A stretch of 64,000 bases of DNA from Roseateles_B flavus (GCF_039872765.1 NZ_JBDPZC010000001.1:682001-746000); one strand, 5' to 3'; numbered from the stretch's first letter, positions 39,077 to 48,573 are shown. Translations and numbers: made by a program. Notes: generated from the letters alone by a model not told the origin.

Positions 39077-41638
39077 TCAGCCCTGGCTGATGCGCTGAGC
39101 CAGATGCGCCAGCGCCTCCTCCACCTGGTCCACCAGCACCAGGCACAGATCGCCCGGCTGCAGGCGCTCCAGGGCGCGGTCGATGGCGACGAACTCGCCG
39201 CGGATCTCCTCGATGTGGGAGGTGCGCGTGGCGCCTTCCAGGCCCTGGCGCAGGAGCTTGAGCACCTCGCCGTCTTCCCGGCCGCGCTGGCAGGCGTCCT
39301 GGAAGAGGAGGGCGTCGTCGAAGGCGGCGCCCAGGATCTGGGTCTGGATGCGGATGTCCTCGTCACGGCGGTCGCCCGCGCCGGAGATCACCACCGAGCG
39401 GCGCTTGGCCGGCAGGGCTTCCACGGCGGCCACGAGGGCGCGCATGGCATCGCCGTTGTGGCCGTAGTCGGCGATCACGGTGGCGCCGCGGTAGTCCATC
39501 ACATTGAAACGGCCGGGGACGTTGTCGCTGTCGCTGTTGAAGCTGGCCAGGCCGCGGCGGATGGTGTCCCAGTCCAGCCCGACGCCCCAGGCCGCCGCCA
39601 CGGAGGCCATGGCGTTCTCGACCTGGAAGGGGATCATGCCGCCGCGCGTGAAGGGGATGTCGCGCAGCGGGATGCTCTCGCGCCAGGCGCCTTGAGCGGC
39701 CACGAGCTGGTCGCCGTCGATGAAGACGCAGCGCTTGCCCTGGGCGCGGTGCGCGGCCATCAGCGCATGATGGCGGTCGGCGGTGAAGAAGATGATCTGG
39801 CCGGGGCAGACGCCCGCCATGTTTGCCACCACCGGGTCGGAAGCGTTGAGCACCGCGTAGCCGCTGGGGGCCACGTTCTGCACGATCACGCGCTTGACCA
39901 GGGCCAGCTCCTCGACGGTGTTGAGGAAGTTCATGCCGAGGTGGTCGCCGTCACCGAGGTTGGTCACCACGGCGACCTGGCAGCGGTCGAAGCCCAGGCC
40001 CTCGCGCAGGATGCCGCCGCGGGCGGTCTCGAAGACGGCGGCCTCGACGTCCGGGTGCATCAGCACATTGCGGGCGCTCTTGGGGCCGGAGCAGTCGCCG
40101 CTGTCGATCTGGCGGCCGTCGACGTAGACGCCGTCGGTGTTGGTCATGCCCACGCGCAGGCCGCAGGTCGCGAACATGTGCGCGATCAGCCGGGTGGTGG
40201 TGGTCTTGCCGTTGGTGCCGGTCACGGCGACCACGGGGATGCGGCCGTCCTCGCTCTTGTGGCCGTGGCCGTAGAGGTGGTTGACGATGGCCTCGCCCAC
40301 ATTGCGGCCCTTGCCGAAGCTGGGCGAGAGGTGCATGCGCAGGCCCGGCGCGGCGTTGACCTCGACGATGCCGCCGCTGATCTCCTCCAGCGGGCGCAGC
40401 ACGCTCTCGGCCACCACGTCCACGCCGCAGACATGCAGGCCCACGACCTGCGCGGCCGCGATGGCGCGGGCGGCGACGTCGGGGTGGACGTCATCGGTCA
40501 CGTCCGTGGCGGTGCCGCCGGTGCTGAGGTTGGCGTTGTTGCGCAGGATCACGCGCTGGCCCTTGGCCGGAATGGACTCGGGGGTCAGGTCTTGCTGGGT
40601 GAGACGCGCGACGGCGATGTCGTCGAAGCGGATCTTGGTCAGCGAGGTGGCGTGGCCGTCGCCGCGACGCGGGTCGGCGTTGACCTTGTCGACCAGCTGC
40701 TTGACGGTCAGCACGCCATCACCGATCACATGGGGCGGGTCGCGGCGGGCGGCGGCCACGAGCTTGTCGCCCACCACCAGCAGGCGGTAGTCGGAGCCGG
40801 GCAGGAACTTCTCGACCATCACGTGGCCGATCTCGTCCGCCGCCTTGTACGCGGCCTCCAGCTGCTCGCGGGTGGTGACGTTGACGGTCACGCCCTTGCC
40901 CTGGTTGCCGTCCTGGGGCTTGACCACCACGGGCAGGCCGATCTCCTGGGCGACGTCCCAGGCGTCGTCGACGGACTCGACCGGGCGGCCGGTGGGCACC
41001 GGCACGCCGGCGGACTGCAGCAGCTGCTTGCACAGGTCCTTGTCCTGGGCGATGGACTCGCTCACCGCGCTGGTGGCGTCGACCTCGGCCGCCCAGATGC
41101 GGCGCTGCTTGGCGCCCCAGCCGAACTGCACCAGGCTGCCCTGGGTCAGGCGGCGGAAGGGGATGCCGCGCTTGACCGCGGCGTCGACGATGGAGCCGGT
41201 GGACGGGCCCAGGCGCACGTCTTCATCGGTCTCGCGCAGGCGCTTCAGGCATTCGTCGATGTCGAAGCTGCCTTCGCCCATGGCGGCCAGGACCAGGCGC
41301 GTGGCGTCGTCCATGGCCATGCGGCCGACGTCTTCCTCGCTGTACTCGACCACCACCTGGCAGGTGCCGGGCTCATTGGTGACGTGGGTGTGGCTGAAGG
41401 TGACCGGGCAGCCCGCCTGGGCCTGCAGGGCCAGCGCGGCCTGCTCCAGGACCTGGGCCAGGCTCATCTCGGCACGCAGGGCGCCGACACCGGGGAAGAG
41501 GGCGCGCAGCCGCCCTTCGAAGCCGGCCAGGCCGCTGATCGCGCGTTCGGCTTCCGTGCAGTGCACCACCGCTTCCATGGCGGTGTGGCGGCTCCACATA
41601 TTGGGGCCTCGGAGGGCGCGGATGCGAGAGACTTCCAT
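39077..41638 (-). CDS. cphA: Cyanophycin synthetase CphA
   Basis: An 853-residue cyanophycin synthetase that builds the Asp-backbone, Arg-side-chain storage polymer cyanophycin without ribosomes. It has the N-domain (ALRGPNMWSRHTAMEAVV), the ATP-grasp domain (LPVVVKPQDGNQGKGV; GIVEVNAAPGLRMHLSP) and the Mur-ligase-like domain with an intact P-loop GTNGKTTTT (K478) and the FNSDSDNVPGRFN segment. The ATP-grasp site adds Asp and the Mur-like site adds Arg. It is the downstream partner of the paralogue at 41684 on the same strand (45-base gap), so the two are co-transcribed. No cyanophycinase is in view. Confidence 0.94.
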   Translation of the reverse strand: MEVSRIRALRGPNMWSRHTAMEAVVHCTEAERAISGLAGFEGRLRALFPGVGALRAEMSLAQVLEQAALALQAQAGCPVTFSHTHVTNEPGTCQVVVEYSEEDVGRMAMDDATRLVLAAMGEGSFDIDECLKRLRETDEDVRLGPSTGSIVDAAVKRGIPFRRLTQGSLVQFGWGAKQRRIWAAEVDATSAVSESIAQDKDLCKQLLQSAGVPVPTGRPVESVDDAWDVAQEIGLPVVVKPQDGNQGKGVTVNVTTREQLEAAYKAADEIGHVMVEKFLPGSDYRLLVVGDKLVAAARRDPPHVIGDGVLTVKQLVDKVNADPRRGDGHATSLTKIRFDDIAVARLTQQDLTPESIPAKGQRVILRNNANLSTGGTATDVTDDVHPDVAARAIAAAQVVGLHVCGVDVVAESVLRPLEEISGGIVEVNAAPGLRMHLSPSFGKGRNVGEAIVNHLYGHGHKSEDGRIPVVAVTGTNGKTTTTRLIAHMFATCGLRVGMTNTDGVYVDGRQIDSGDCSGPKSARNVLMHPDVEAAVFETARGGILREGLGFDRCQVAVVTNLGDGDHLGMNFLNTVEELALVKRVIVQNVAPSGYAVLNASDPVVANMAGVCPGQIIFFTADRHHALMAAHRAQGKRCVFIDGDQLVAAQGAWRESIPLRDIPFTRGGMIPFQVENAMASVAAAWGVGLDWDTIRRGLASFNSDSDNVPGRFNVMDYRGATVIADYGHNGDAMRALVAAVEALPAKRRSVVISGAGDRRDEDIRIQTQILGAAFDDALLFQDACQRGREDGEVLKLLRQGLEGATRTSHIEEIRGEFVAIDRALERLQPGDLCLVLVDQVEEALAHLAQRISQG
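40582..40594 (+). repeat. 13-mer GGGTCAGGTCTTG, copy 5
   Basis: Exact copy inside cphA; on the coding strand it encodes QDLTP. Confidence 0.75.
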
Positions 41639-41683
41639 GTTCGCGTCGTCTTTCGGGAGATTCGGTTGAGGGCGCGGGGCGCC

Positions 41684-43861
41684 TTATTGCGCCAGATCCG
41701 GCACGAAGGTGTCGAGGCCGGCCGAGATGAGTTCGGGCGAGATGTTCATGGCCCAGGCGGTGGCAACGGCGGCCAGCAGGGTGGCTTCGTCGGTCGGCTG
41801 GCCGGCCTTGGCGAAGCGCTGGACCAGGGCGGCGATATTGGCCCCGACGGTCTCGCTGGAGCCTTGCGCCAGCACCGCGGTGCCCCCCTGCAGGAAGACC
41901 GCGCGGCCGCCCTTGGCGCGGTGCGCCTGCAGGGCCTCGTTGCCTTCCTCGCGGGCGTAGAGCAGCACCTCGCCATCGCTGAGCTCGGCCATCTCCACGA
42001 GGCGGGGCTCGGCGGCGTTGAGCACCGCCGCACCTTCGGCCAGCACCACGTCGATCTGGGTGCGCAGCACCTTGAAGCGCTGGTCTTCGGTGAGGGTGTC
42101 GAAGTGGCTGAGGTCGACCGAGGCGGCCATGTCCGTCACCACGCCGACCTGGCAGCGGTCGTAGGCCAGGCCGTCCTTGAGGATGGAGGCGGCGTCGTTC
42201 TGCACCACCACGGCGTCGACCACGCGGTTCATCAGCAGGCGGTGGGCGGCGTCCCAGCGGGCGCTGGAGCGCTTCTCGACACGGCGCGGGCCCAGGAAGA
42301 GGCCGTCGCTGCAGGCCAGGCCCACGTGGCGGCCGTTGAGGTGCAGCAGCCAGGCCACGAGGCGGGTGATGTGGTTGCCGCCCTGCGAGGCCAGCACGCC
42401 GACCACGGGGATGCGGCCGGTCTCGTCTTCGTCGAAGAGGTGGTCGATGATGGCCTGGCCCACCGGCTGGGGCATGCCCTCGGCGGGCTTCAGGTGCATC
42501 AGCAGGCCCGGGCCGGCATTGACCTCGACGATGGCGCCGCCGGTCTCGGACAGGGGCTTGGAAATGTCGGTGCTGACCAGGTCCACGCCGGCGATGTCCA
42601 GGCCGATGGTGCGGGCCGCCAGCGAGACGGCGTGCGCCACCTCAGGGTGGACCTGCGCCGTGCAGTCGATGGCGACGTTGCCGTTGCGCTGGATCAGCAC
42701 GCGCTGGCCCGCGGCCGGCACGGCCTCGGGCGTCACGCCCTGGCGCTGCAGGTCCAGCAGCACGACGGCGTCTTCGCCGATCGTGATGCGGTTGAGGGGG
42801 AAGTCCTCGGTCAGGCCGCGGCGCGGGTCGGTGTTGATCTGGAGGTCGACCAGCTGCGTGACGGTGTGCTGGCCGTCGCCGGTGATCCAGGCCTCGTCGC
42901 CGCGGGCGGCGGCCACGACCTGCCCGCCCACCACCAGCAGGCGGTGCTCGTTGCCGGGGATGTAGCTCTCGACCAGGACCTCGGAGCCTTCCTTGTCGGC
43001 CAGCTCGAAGGCGGCGGCGACGTCGGCCGCCTGGCGCAGGTCCAGGGTGACGCCGCGGCCGTGGTTGCCGTCGGAGGGCTTGACCACCACGGGCAGGCCG
43101 ATGTCCTGTGCGGCTTCCCAGGCCTCGGCGGCCGTCTTGACCGCGGTGCCGGCCGGCACGGGCACGCCCACGCTCTTGAGCAGGCTCTTGGTGAGGTCCT
43201 TGTCCCGGGCGATGCCTTCGGCGATCGCGCTGGTCATGTCGGTCTCGGCGGTCCAGATGCGGCGCTGGCGGGCGCCGTGGCCCAGCTGCACGAGGTTGCC
43301 GTCGTTCAGGCGGATGTGGGGGATGCGTCGATCGGTGGCGGCGGCCACGATGGCGGCGGTGGAGGGGCCCAGGTAGCAGTCGTCGACCTTGTCGCGGATG
43401 CGGTCCACGGCGGCCTTCACGTCGAAGGTCTCGGCATTGATCATGGCCATGATCAGGGCGTGGCCCTCGGCCAGGGCGGCGCGGGCCACCTGCTCGTCAC
43501 GGGCCCGGAAGACCATGCGGTAGACGCCCGTCTTGGAGGTCGAGCGGGTCTGGCCGAAGCCGGTGGGCATGCCGGAGAGGTTGAGCAGCTCGATGACGAT
43601 GTGCTCCAGCACATGGCCCATCCAGGTGCCTTCGGTGAGGCGCTGCAGGAAGCCGCCGCGCTCGCCCACGCCGCAGTGGTGCTCGACCAGGGCGGGCAGG
43701 GCGGCCGTCAGCCGCTCGTTGAAGCCCTCGAGCTTGTGGGAGGGAAATTCCTCCAGCCGGCCCAGGTCCAGCCAGACCTCCAGGACGGGGCGGTAGGTCC
43801 ACATATTGGGACCACGCAGGTAGTTGACGCGCAAAAGCTGGATGTCGTCGTGTCGGCTCAT
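41684..43861 (-). CDS. CphA-like paralogue (CphA') with degenerate Mur-ligase P-loop
   Basis: A 725-residue cyanophycin synthetase-like protein. The N-domain starts MSRHDDIQLLRVNYLRGPNMW. The ATP-grasp domain looks intact (LPVVVKPSDGNHGRGV; AIVEVNAGPGLLMHLKP). In the C-terminal Mur-ligase-like domain, however, the P-loop is ASQGGNHITRL where CphA has GTNGKTTTTRL, so the nucleotide-binding lysine is replaced by G495, and the domain is about 110 residues shorter. Arginine addition should therefore be lost, which leaves an Asp-adding or structural subunit. A start at 43873 or further upstream is possible; none has a ribosome site. It precedes cphA in a probable two-gene transcript. Confidence 0.9.
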   Translation of the reverse strand: MSRHDDIQLLRVNYLRGPNMWTYRPVLEVWLDLGRLEEFPSHKLEGFNERLTAALPALVEHHCGVGERGGFLQRLTEGTWMGHVLEHIVIELLNLSGMPTGFGQTRSTSKTGVYRMVFRARDEQVARAALAEGHALIMAMINAETFDVKAAVDRIRDKVDDCYLGPSTAAIVAAATDRRIPHIRLNDGNLVQLGHGARQRRIWTAETDMTSAIAEGIARDKDLTKSLLKSVGVPVPAGTAVKTAAEAWEAAQDIGLPVVVKPSDGNHGRGVTLDLRQAADVAAAFELADKEGSEVLVESYIPGNEHRLLVVGGQVVAAARGDEAWITGDGQHTVTQLVDLQINTDPRRGLTEDFPLNRITIGEDAVVLLDLQRQGVTPEAVPAAGQRVLIQRNGNVAIDCTAQVHPEVAHAVSLAARTIGLDIAGVDLVSTDISKPLSETGGAIVEVNAGPGLLMHLKPAEGMPQPVGQAIIDHLFDEDETGRIPVVGVLASQGGNHITRLVAWLLHLNGRHVGLACSDGLFLGPRRVEKRSSARWDAAHRLLMNRVVDAVVVQNDAASILKDGLAYDRCQVGVVTDMAASVDLSHFDTLTEDQRFKVLRTQIDVVLAEGAAVLNAAEPRLVEMAELSDGEVLLYAREEGNEALQAHRAKGGRAVFLQGGTAVLAQGSSETVGANIAALVQRFAKAGQPTDEATLLAAVATAWAMNISPELISAGLDTFVPDLAQ

Positions 43862-44025
43862 GGGGCGGGGCATGGACGGATCGGGAGGAGGAAGGCCGGC
43901 CAGGGCCGGGATGTGCGTCTGGCGACCAGGCGCCATTTTGCTCTCAGTTTGGGGTGGCTTTGCCCGTTCGGTGAGTGAGGACCTGCTCGCCTGTCATCGA
44001 TTGGGCGGCGGGAGCGTTGCAGGAT

Positions 44026-44040
44026 GCGCGAAAATCGCGC
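44026..44040. promoter_or_regulatory. Palindrome in the cphA'/ABC transporter divergent region
   Basis: GCGCGA-AAA-TCGCGC has perfect 6-bp arms and lies 44 bases before the transporter ATG, in the 222-base region shared with the divergent cphA' gene. It could be an operator that co-regulates both sides, or a small hairpin in the leader. Evidence is positional only. Confidence 0.3.
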
Positions 44041-44083
44041 GGTCGCCGGCAGCCGCCCCGGGGGCGTTCAGAACGAAAGAACA

Positions 44084-46363
44084 ATGCAGCATCAACATCC
44101 TGTGGACGACGCGTCCGCCAAGCATCCCGAGTGGGCGACTCTGACTTCGCGTCTCTTGAAGGGCGAGAACGTCCTGGCCAGCCTGGAGGTTGACCTCGAC
44201 GGTCAATTGCGCTTCGGCGTGGGCCTGCTGGCCCTCACCCGGCAGCGCCTGCTGGCCTTCGACGCCGGCAGCCGCCAGTGGTCCGAATGGCCCCTGCACC
44301 CCGGCCTGGAGCTGCGTCTCACCGACCACGCCGGCGTGGGCTGCCTGGAATTGGTGGACGCCAGCGGCCGCCTGGCCTTCTGGCGCTTCACCCTGGCGAT
44401 CAACCTGCAGGCCCAGCGCTTCCAGGAGGCCTTCGAGCGCCGGGACGATGGCCCGCGCACCGAGGCCGAGGAGGTGGGCTTCTGCCCCAGCTGCAAGGCC
44501 CCGCTGCCTCCGGAGAGCGAGGAATGCCCCACCTGCGAGCGTGAACTGCACACGCCGCCCTCCACCTGGGTGCTGCTGCGCCTGTGGCGCTTCGCCCGGC
44601 CCTATCAGGGCCAGCTGCTGCTGGGCTTCCTGCTGATGCTGGGGGCCACCGGGGCCACGCTGGTCGGCCCCTACCTCTACCGCCCGCTGATGGACGAGGT
44701 GCTGATCCCCTTCCAGCAGGGCCACAAGATCGACCCCTGGCTGGTGGCCTACTACCTGGGCGGCCTGCTGGGCGCCGGGCTGGTGTCCTGGATCCTGGGC
44801 TGGGCTAAGACCTACATCCTGGCCCTGGTGTCCGAGCGCATCGCCGCTGACATGCGCACCGCCACCTTCGAGCACCTGCTGTCGCTGTCCCTGGAGTACT
44901 TCGGCAACAAGCGCACGGGCGACCTGATGTCCCGCATCGGCTCGGAGACCGACCGCATCAGCGTTTTCCTGTCCCTGCACGCCCTGGACTTCATCACCGA
45001 CGTGCTCATGCTGGGCATGACGGCCATCATCCTCTTCTCCATCAACCACTGGCTGGCCCTGGCCACCCTGCTGCCGCTGCCCTTCATCGCCTGGATGATC
45101 CACCTGGTGCGGGACCGCCTGCGCACCGGCTTCGAGAAGATCGACCGCGTCTGGGGCGAGGTCACCAGCGTGCTGGCGGACACCATTCCCGGCATCCGCG
45201 TGGTCAAGGCCTTCGCCCAGGAGCGCCGCGAGGCCAAGCGCTTCAAGGAAGCCAACCAGAACAACCTCAAGGTCAACGACCGCCTCAACAAGACCTGGAG
45301 CCTGTTCACGCCCACGGTCTCGCTGCTGACGGAAATCGGCCTGCTGGTGGTGTGGGCCTTCGGCATCTACCTGGTCTCCGACGGCGACATCACGGTGGGC
45401 GTGCTGACCTCCTTCCTGGCCTACATCGGCCGCTTCTACGGCCGCATGGACTCCATGAGCCGCATCGTCTCCGTCACCCAGAAGGCGGCGGCCGGCGCCA
45501 AGCGCATCTTCGACATCCTGGACCACCAGTCCAACGTGCCCGACCCCGCCAATCCGGTGAAGCTCGGTGGGGTGACGGGCGGCCTGCAGATCCAGGACAT
45601 CGGCTTCCGCTACGGCAACCGCGCGGTGATCCGCGGGCTCTCGCTGGACATCCAGCCCGGCGAGATGATCGGCCTGGTGGGCCACTCCGGCTCGGGCAAG
45701 AGCACCCTGGTCAACCTGATCTGCCGCTTCTATGACGTCACGGAGGGCTCGATCCGCATCGACGGCACCGACCTGCGCCGCGTGACGGTGGCCGACTACC
45801 GCCGCCACATCGGCCTGGTGCTGCAGGAGCCCTTCCTCTTCTTCGGCACCATTGCCGAGAACATCGCCTACGGCAAGCCGGACGCCTCGCGCGAGGAGAT
45901 CGTCGCCGCGGCCCGCGCCGCCCATGCGCACGAGTTCATCCTGCGCCTGCCCCATGGCTACGACAGCCTGGTGGGCGAGCGTGGCCAGGGCCTCTCCGGC
46001 GGCGAGCGCCAGCGCATCTCCATCGCCCGCGCCCTGCTGATCAACCCGCGCCTGCTGATCCTCGACGAAGCCACTTCGGCCGTGGACACCGAGACCGAGA
46101 AGGAAATCCAGAAGGCCCTGGACAACCTCGTGAAGGGCCGCACCACCATCGCCATCGCCCACCGCCTGTCCACCCTGCGCAAGGCGGACCGCCTGGTGGT
46201 GATGGACCGCGGGCAGATCGTCGAGGTCGGCCCGCACGACGAGCTGATGGAGAAGAAGGGCGCCTACTGGCGGCTCTATGAGGCCCAGGCCCGCCGCGTC
46301 GACGCTGAAGAGGCCGAGCCCATGACCCTGCCCAACCCCAACGCCCACACGGTCAGCGCCTGA
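44084..46363 (+). CDS. Cyanophycin-associated ABC transporter (fused permease/ATPase with N-terminal zinc ribbon)
   Basis: A 759-residue type IV (exporter-like) half-transporter. A 125-residue N-terminal domain without known relatives to me is followed by a zinc ribbon C134-P-S-C137 and C148-P-T-C151. Six membrane spans come next, from WRFARPYQGQLLLGFLLML onward, with the coupling-helix region SLEYFGNKRTGDLMSRIG. The ATPase domain has Walker A GHSGSGKST (K539), signature LSGGE (637-641) and LLILDEATSAVD. ABC proteins of this layout are consistently placed beside cphA and DUF1854 genes in Burkholderiales, hence the call; the transported substrate is unknown. The following ATG overlaps its stop (TGATG). 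Confidence 0.9.
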   Translation: MQHQHPVDDASAKHPEWATLTSRLLKGENVLASLEVDLDGQLRFGVGLLALTRQRLLAFDAGSRQWSEWPLHPGLELRLTDHAGVGCLELVDASGRLAFWRFTLAINLQAQRFQEAFERRDDGPRTEAEEVGFCPSCKAPLPPESEECPTCERELHTPPSTWVLLRLWRFARPYQGQLLLGFLLMLGATGATLVGPYLYRPLMDEVLIPFQQGHKIDPWLVAYYLGGLLGAGLVSWILGWAKTYILALVSERIAADMRTATFEHLLSLSLEYFGNKRTGDLMSRIGSETDRISVFLSLHALDFITDVLMLGMTAIILFSINHWLALATLLPLPFIAWMIHLVRDRLRTGFEKIDRVWGEVTSVLADTIPGIRVVKAFAQERREAKRFKEANQNNLKVNDRLNKTWSLFTPTVSLLTEIGLLVVWAFGIYLVSDGDITVGVLTSFLAYIGRFYGRMDSMSRIVSVTQKAAAGAKRIFDILDHQSNVPDPANPVKLGGVTGGLQIQDIGFRYGNRAVIRGLSLDIQPGEMIGLVGHSGSGKSTLVNLICRFYDVTEGSIRIDGTDLRRVTVADYRRHIGLVLQEPFLFFGTIAENIAYGKPDASREEIVAAARAAHAHEFILRLPHGYDSLVGERGQGLSGGERQRISIARALLINPRLLILDEATSAVDTETEKEIQKALDNLVKGRTTIAIAHRLSTLRKADRLVVMDRGQIVEVGPHDELMEKKGAYWRLYEAQARRVDAEEAEPMTLPNPNAHTVSA

Positions 46364-46851
46364 TGAGCAGCGAGAGCCCCATGACGACCCCCTACCAGCG
46401 ACTCTCCCGCAATGCCTTCGGCCGCCTCGACCTGGTCGACACCGACGGCCAGTGCCACGCCAGCGTGACCCCGGTGCGCGCCCATCCCATCTCCGCGCCG
46501 GACGAGGGCGTCTCCCTCGTGGGCCAGGACGGTCACGAGCTGGCCTGGATCCCGCGCCTCTCGGCGCTGCCGCCGGCCGACCGCGCGCTGCTGGAAGCCG
46601 AGTTCGAGGTGCGCGAGTTCATGCCCACGGTGCAGGCCCTGCTGGCCGTGAGCACCTTCTCGACGCCCAGCCAGTGGACGGTGCAGACCGAGCGCGGCGA
46701 GGCCCAGTTCATCCTCAAGACCGAAGAGGACATCCGCCGCCTGGGCGAGGGCAAGCTGCTGATCACCAGCAGCCACGGCCTGCAGTTCCTGGTGCCGGAC
46801 CGCTTCGCGCTGGACCGGCATTCGAGGAAGCTGCTGGAGCGATTCCTCTGA
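46363..46851 (+). CDS. DUF1854 protein, cyanophycin-associated
   Basis: A 162-residue cytoplasmic protein of DUF1854: LSRNAFGRLDLVDTDGQ, then VSLVGQDGHELAWIPRLSALPPADRALLEAELEV-like and VREFMPTVQALLAVSTFSTPSQWTVQTERGEAQF, ending LVPDRFALDRHSRKLLERFL. Start codon overlaps the transporter stop by one base, so the pair is translationally coupled. It is found regularly with the transporter above and with cyanophycin synthetase genes, but no function has been shown. A second in-frame ATG (46381) could also serve as start. Confidence 0.9.
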   Translation: MSSESPMTTPYQRLSRNAFGRLDLVDTDGQCHASVTPVRAHPISAPDEGVSLVGQDGHELAWIPRLSALPPADRALLEAEFEVREFMPTVQALLAVSTFSTPSQWTVQTERGEAQFILKTEEDIRRLGEGKLLITSSHGLQFLVPDRFALDRHSRKLLERFL

Positions 46852-46886
46852 CCGGGGCCTGAACGGGCGCCCGCGCAGCCGGCGCC

Positions 46887-48431
46887 TCAGCAGAACACGC
46901 GCGCCGCGGCGCTGAGCCGCTCGGTGCGTTCCTTGAGCTCGCCCGAGGCCGTCACCGACTGCTGCACCAGGGCCGCGTTCTGGCCCGTCATGTGGTCCAG
47001 CTGGGCCACGGCCTGGCTGATCTGCGCCAGGCCCTGGGCCTGCTCCTGCGTGGAGAGGCTGATGCCGGCGATGAGGACCGCCAGGTCCTTCACCTCCTCG
47101 ACGATGCCCTGCATGGTCTGGCCGGCCTCGGTGACCACATGGGCCCCGGCACTGACCTGCTCGGCGCTGCTGGCAATCATGCCGCGGATCTCGCGGGCGG
47201 CCTCGCCCGCACGCTGGGCCAGCCCCCGCACCTCGCTGGCCACCACGGCAAAGCCGCGGCCCTGCTCGCCGGCGCGGGCCGCCTCGACGGCGGCGTTGAG
47301 GGCCAGGATATTGGTCTGGAAGGCAATGCTGTCGATCAGGCCGATGATGGGCGCGATGCGCCGGCTGGATTCGCTGATGCCGTTCATGGTCTGCACCATG
47401 GTGGTCATCTGCTCGCCGCCCAGGCGCGCATTCTCCCGGGCCTCGGCGATCAGCTGGGCCGCCCGCGCAGCGGAGGCGGCATTGGCGCTCACGGCGGCGC
47501 TGAGCTGGTCCATGGAGGCGGCCGTCTGCTGCAGCTGGGCGGCGGCCGCCTCGGTGCGTGCATGCAGGTCCTGGTGGCCCACGCGCATCTCGTGGCTGGC
47601 GGCGTCCATGCCGCGGGTCTGGTGCTGGACATCCCCGCTCAGGGCCTTCAGGTTCAGCCCGACCTGGTTGAGGGCGCGCAGGGCCTTGCCCAGGGCGTCG
47701 CTGCGGGCGGGCTGGCGCATCTCCTCGACCCGACCGGAGGCCAGGGCCTGGACCTGTGCATTCAGCTGCAGCACGGGGCGCACCAGCTGCCATTCCTGCC
47801 AGGCCGAGGCCAGCAGGGCCAGCAGGCCGCTGCCCATCGCGAGCAGCAGCAGGGCGCTGCCGCCCAGTCCGGCCAGCGCGGCAGCCGCCAGGCCGCCCAG
47901 CCACAGCGCGGCCAGTGGCAGCAGGCAGCGGGCGCGCCAGGACAGGGTGTGGGCCAGGGCCGCGGGACTGAACCGGGTGCGCGGCAGCACCCAGCCCTGG
48001 TGCAGGCGAGGCGTCCGGGCACTGCCCTTGCGCAGGGTCGCGTAGAGCGCTTCCGCAGCCTGCACCTCGCTCGCCTGCGGCCGGGTCCGCACGGACACAT
48101 AGCCCAGCAGGCGGCCCTCGCGCTGCAGGGGCGTGACATTGGCCTTGACCCAGTAGTGGTCGCCGTTCTTGCGCCGGTTCTTGACGATGCCGCTCCAGGC
48201 CTGGCCGGCCTTGAGGCTTCGCCAGAGGTCGTCAAAGGCTTCGGGCGGCATGTCCGGGTGGCGGACAAGGTTGTGGGGCTGGCCCAGCAGCTCCTCGATG
48301 CCGAAGCCGCTGGCCTCGCTGAAGGCCGCATTGGCGTAGGTGATGCGCCCCTGGGGGTCCGTCACCGACATCAGGGTGGCATCGTGCGGGATCTCGTGGA
48401 CTTGCTGCGTGACAGGCAGGTTCTGGCGCAT
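46887..48431 (-). CDS. PAS-domain methyl-accepting chemotaxis protein (Aer-like)
   Basis: A 514-residue chemoreceptor without a periplasmic sensor. It has an N-terminal PAS domain (TLMSVTDPQGRITYANAAFSE; NRRKNGDHYWVKANVTPL), two adjoining membrane spans (LLPLAALWLGGLAAAALAG and LLLLAMGSGLLALLAS), a HAMP-like stretch and a long signalling coiled coil. The hairpin tip is conserved (IAFQTNILALNAAVEAARAGEQGRGFAVVASEVRGLAQR). This is the Aer layout, so redox or energy taxis through a bound cofactor is likely. No C-terminal CheR-tether pentapeptide is visible. The start has an AAGGAAG site. It is 142 bases from the next chemoreceptor gene on the same strand. Confidence 0.92.
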   Translation of the reverse strand: MRQNLPVTQQVHEIPHDATLMSVTDPQGRITYANAAFSEASGFGIEELLGQPHNLVRHPDMPPEAFDDLWRSLKAGQAWSGIVKNRRKNGDHYWVKANVTPLQREGRLLGYVSVRTRPQASEVQAAEALYATLRKGSARTPRLHQGWVLPRTRFSPAALAHTLSWRARCLLPLAALWLGGLAAAALAGLGGSALLLLAMGSGLLALLASAWQEWQLVRPVLQLNAQVQALASGRVEEMRQPARSDALGKALRALNQVGLNLKALSGDVQHQTRGMDAASHEMRVGHQDLHARTEAAAAQLQQTAASMDQLSAAVSANAASAARAAQLIAEARENARLGGEQMTTMVQTMNGISESSRRIAPIIGLIDSIAFQTNILALNAAVEAARAGEQGRGFAVVASEVRGLAQRAGEAAREIRGMIASSAEQVSAGAHVVTEAGQTMQGIVEEVKDLAVLIAGISLSTQEQAQGLAQISQAVAQLDHMTGQNAALVQQSVTASGELKERTERLSAAARVFC

Positions 48432-48573
48432 GGGACTTCCTTGGAAGGCGCCATGCTAGGCAGCGCTCTGCCCGCACTCCATGATCTGGTGCAAGTTTCC
48501 AGAGGCAGACCACGGCCCCGCGTGGCTGCGCCGTGGCGCAGGTCACGCTTGGCCGGGCAGGGCGGGGGCGCCT

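Noticed and set aside
39104..43978. Uninterrupted plus-strand frame of about 1624 codons opposite cphA and cphA'
   Set aside because: Same reason; it crosses two real genes and the gap between them, and its composition (Ala, Gly, His, Asp, Val) is that of a reverse-complement shadow.
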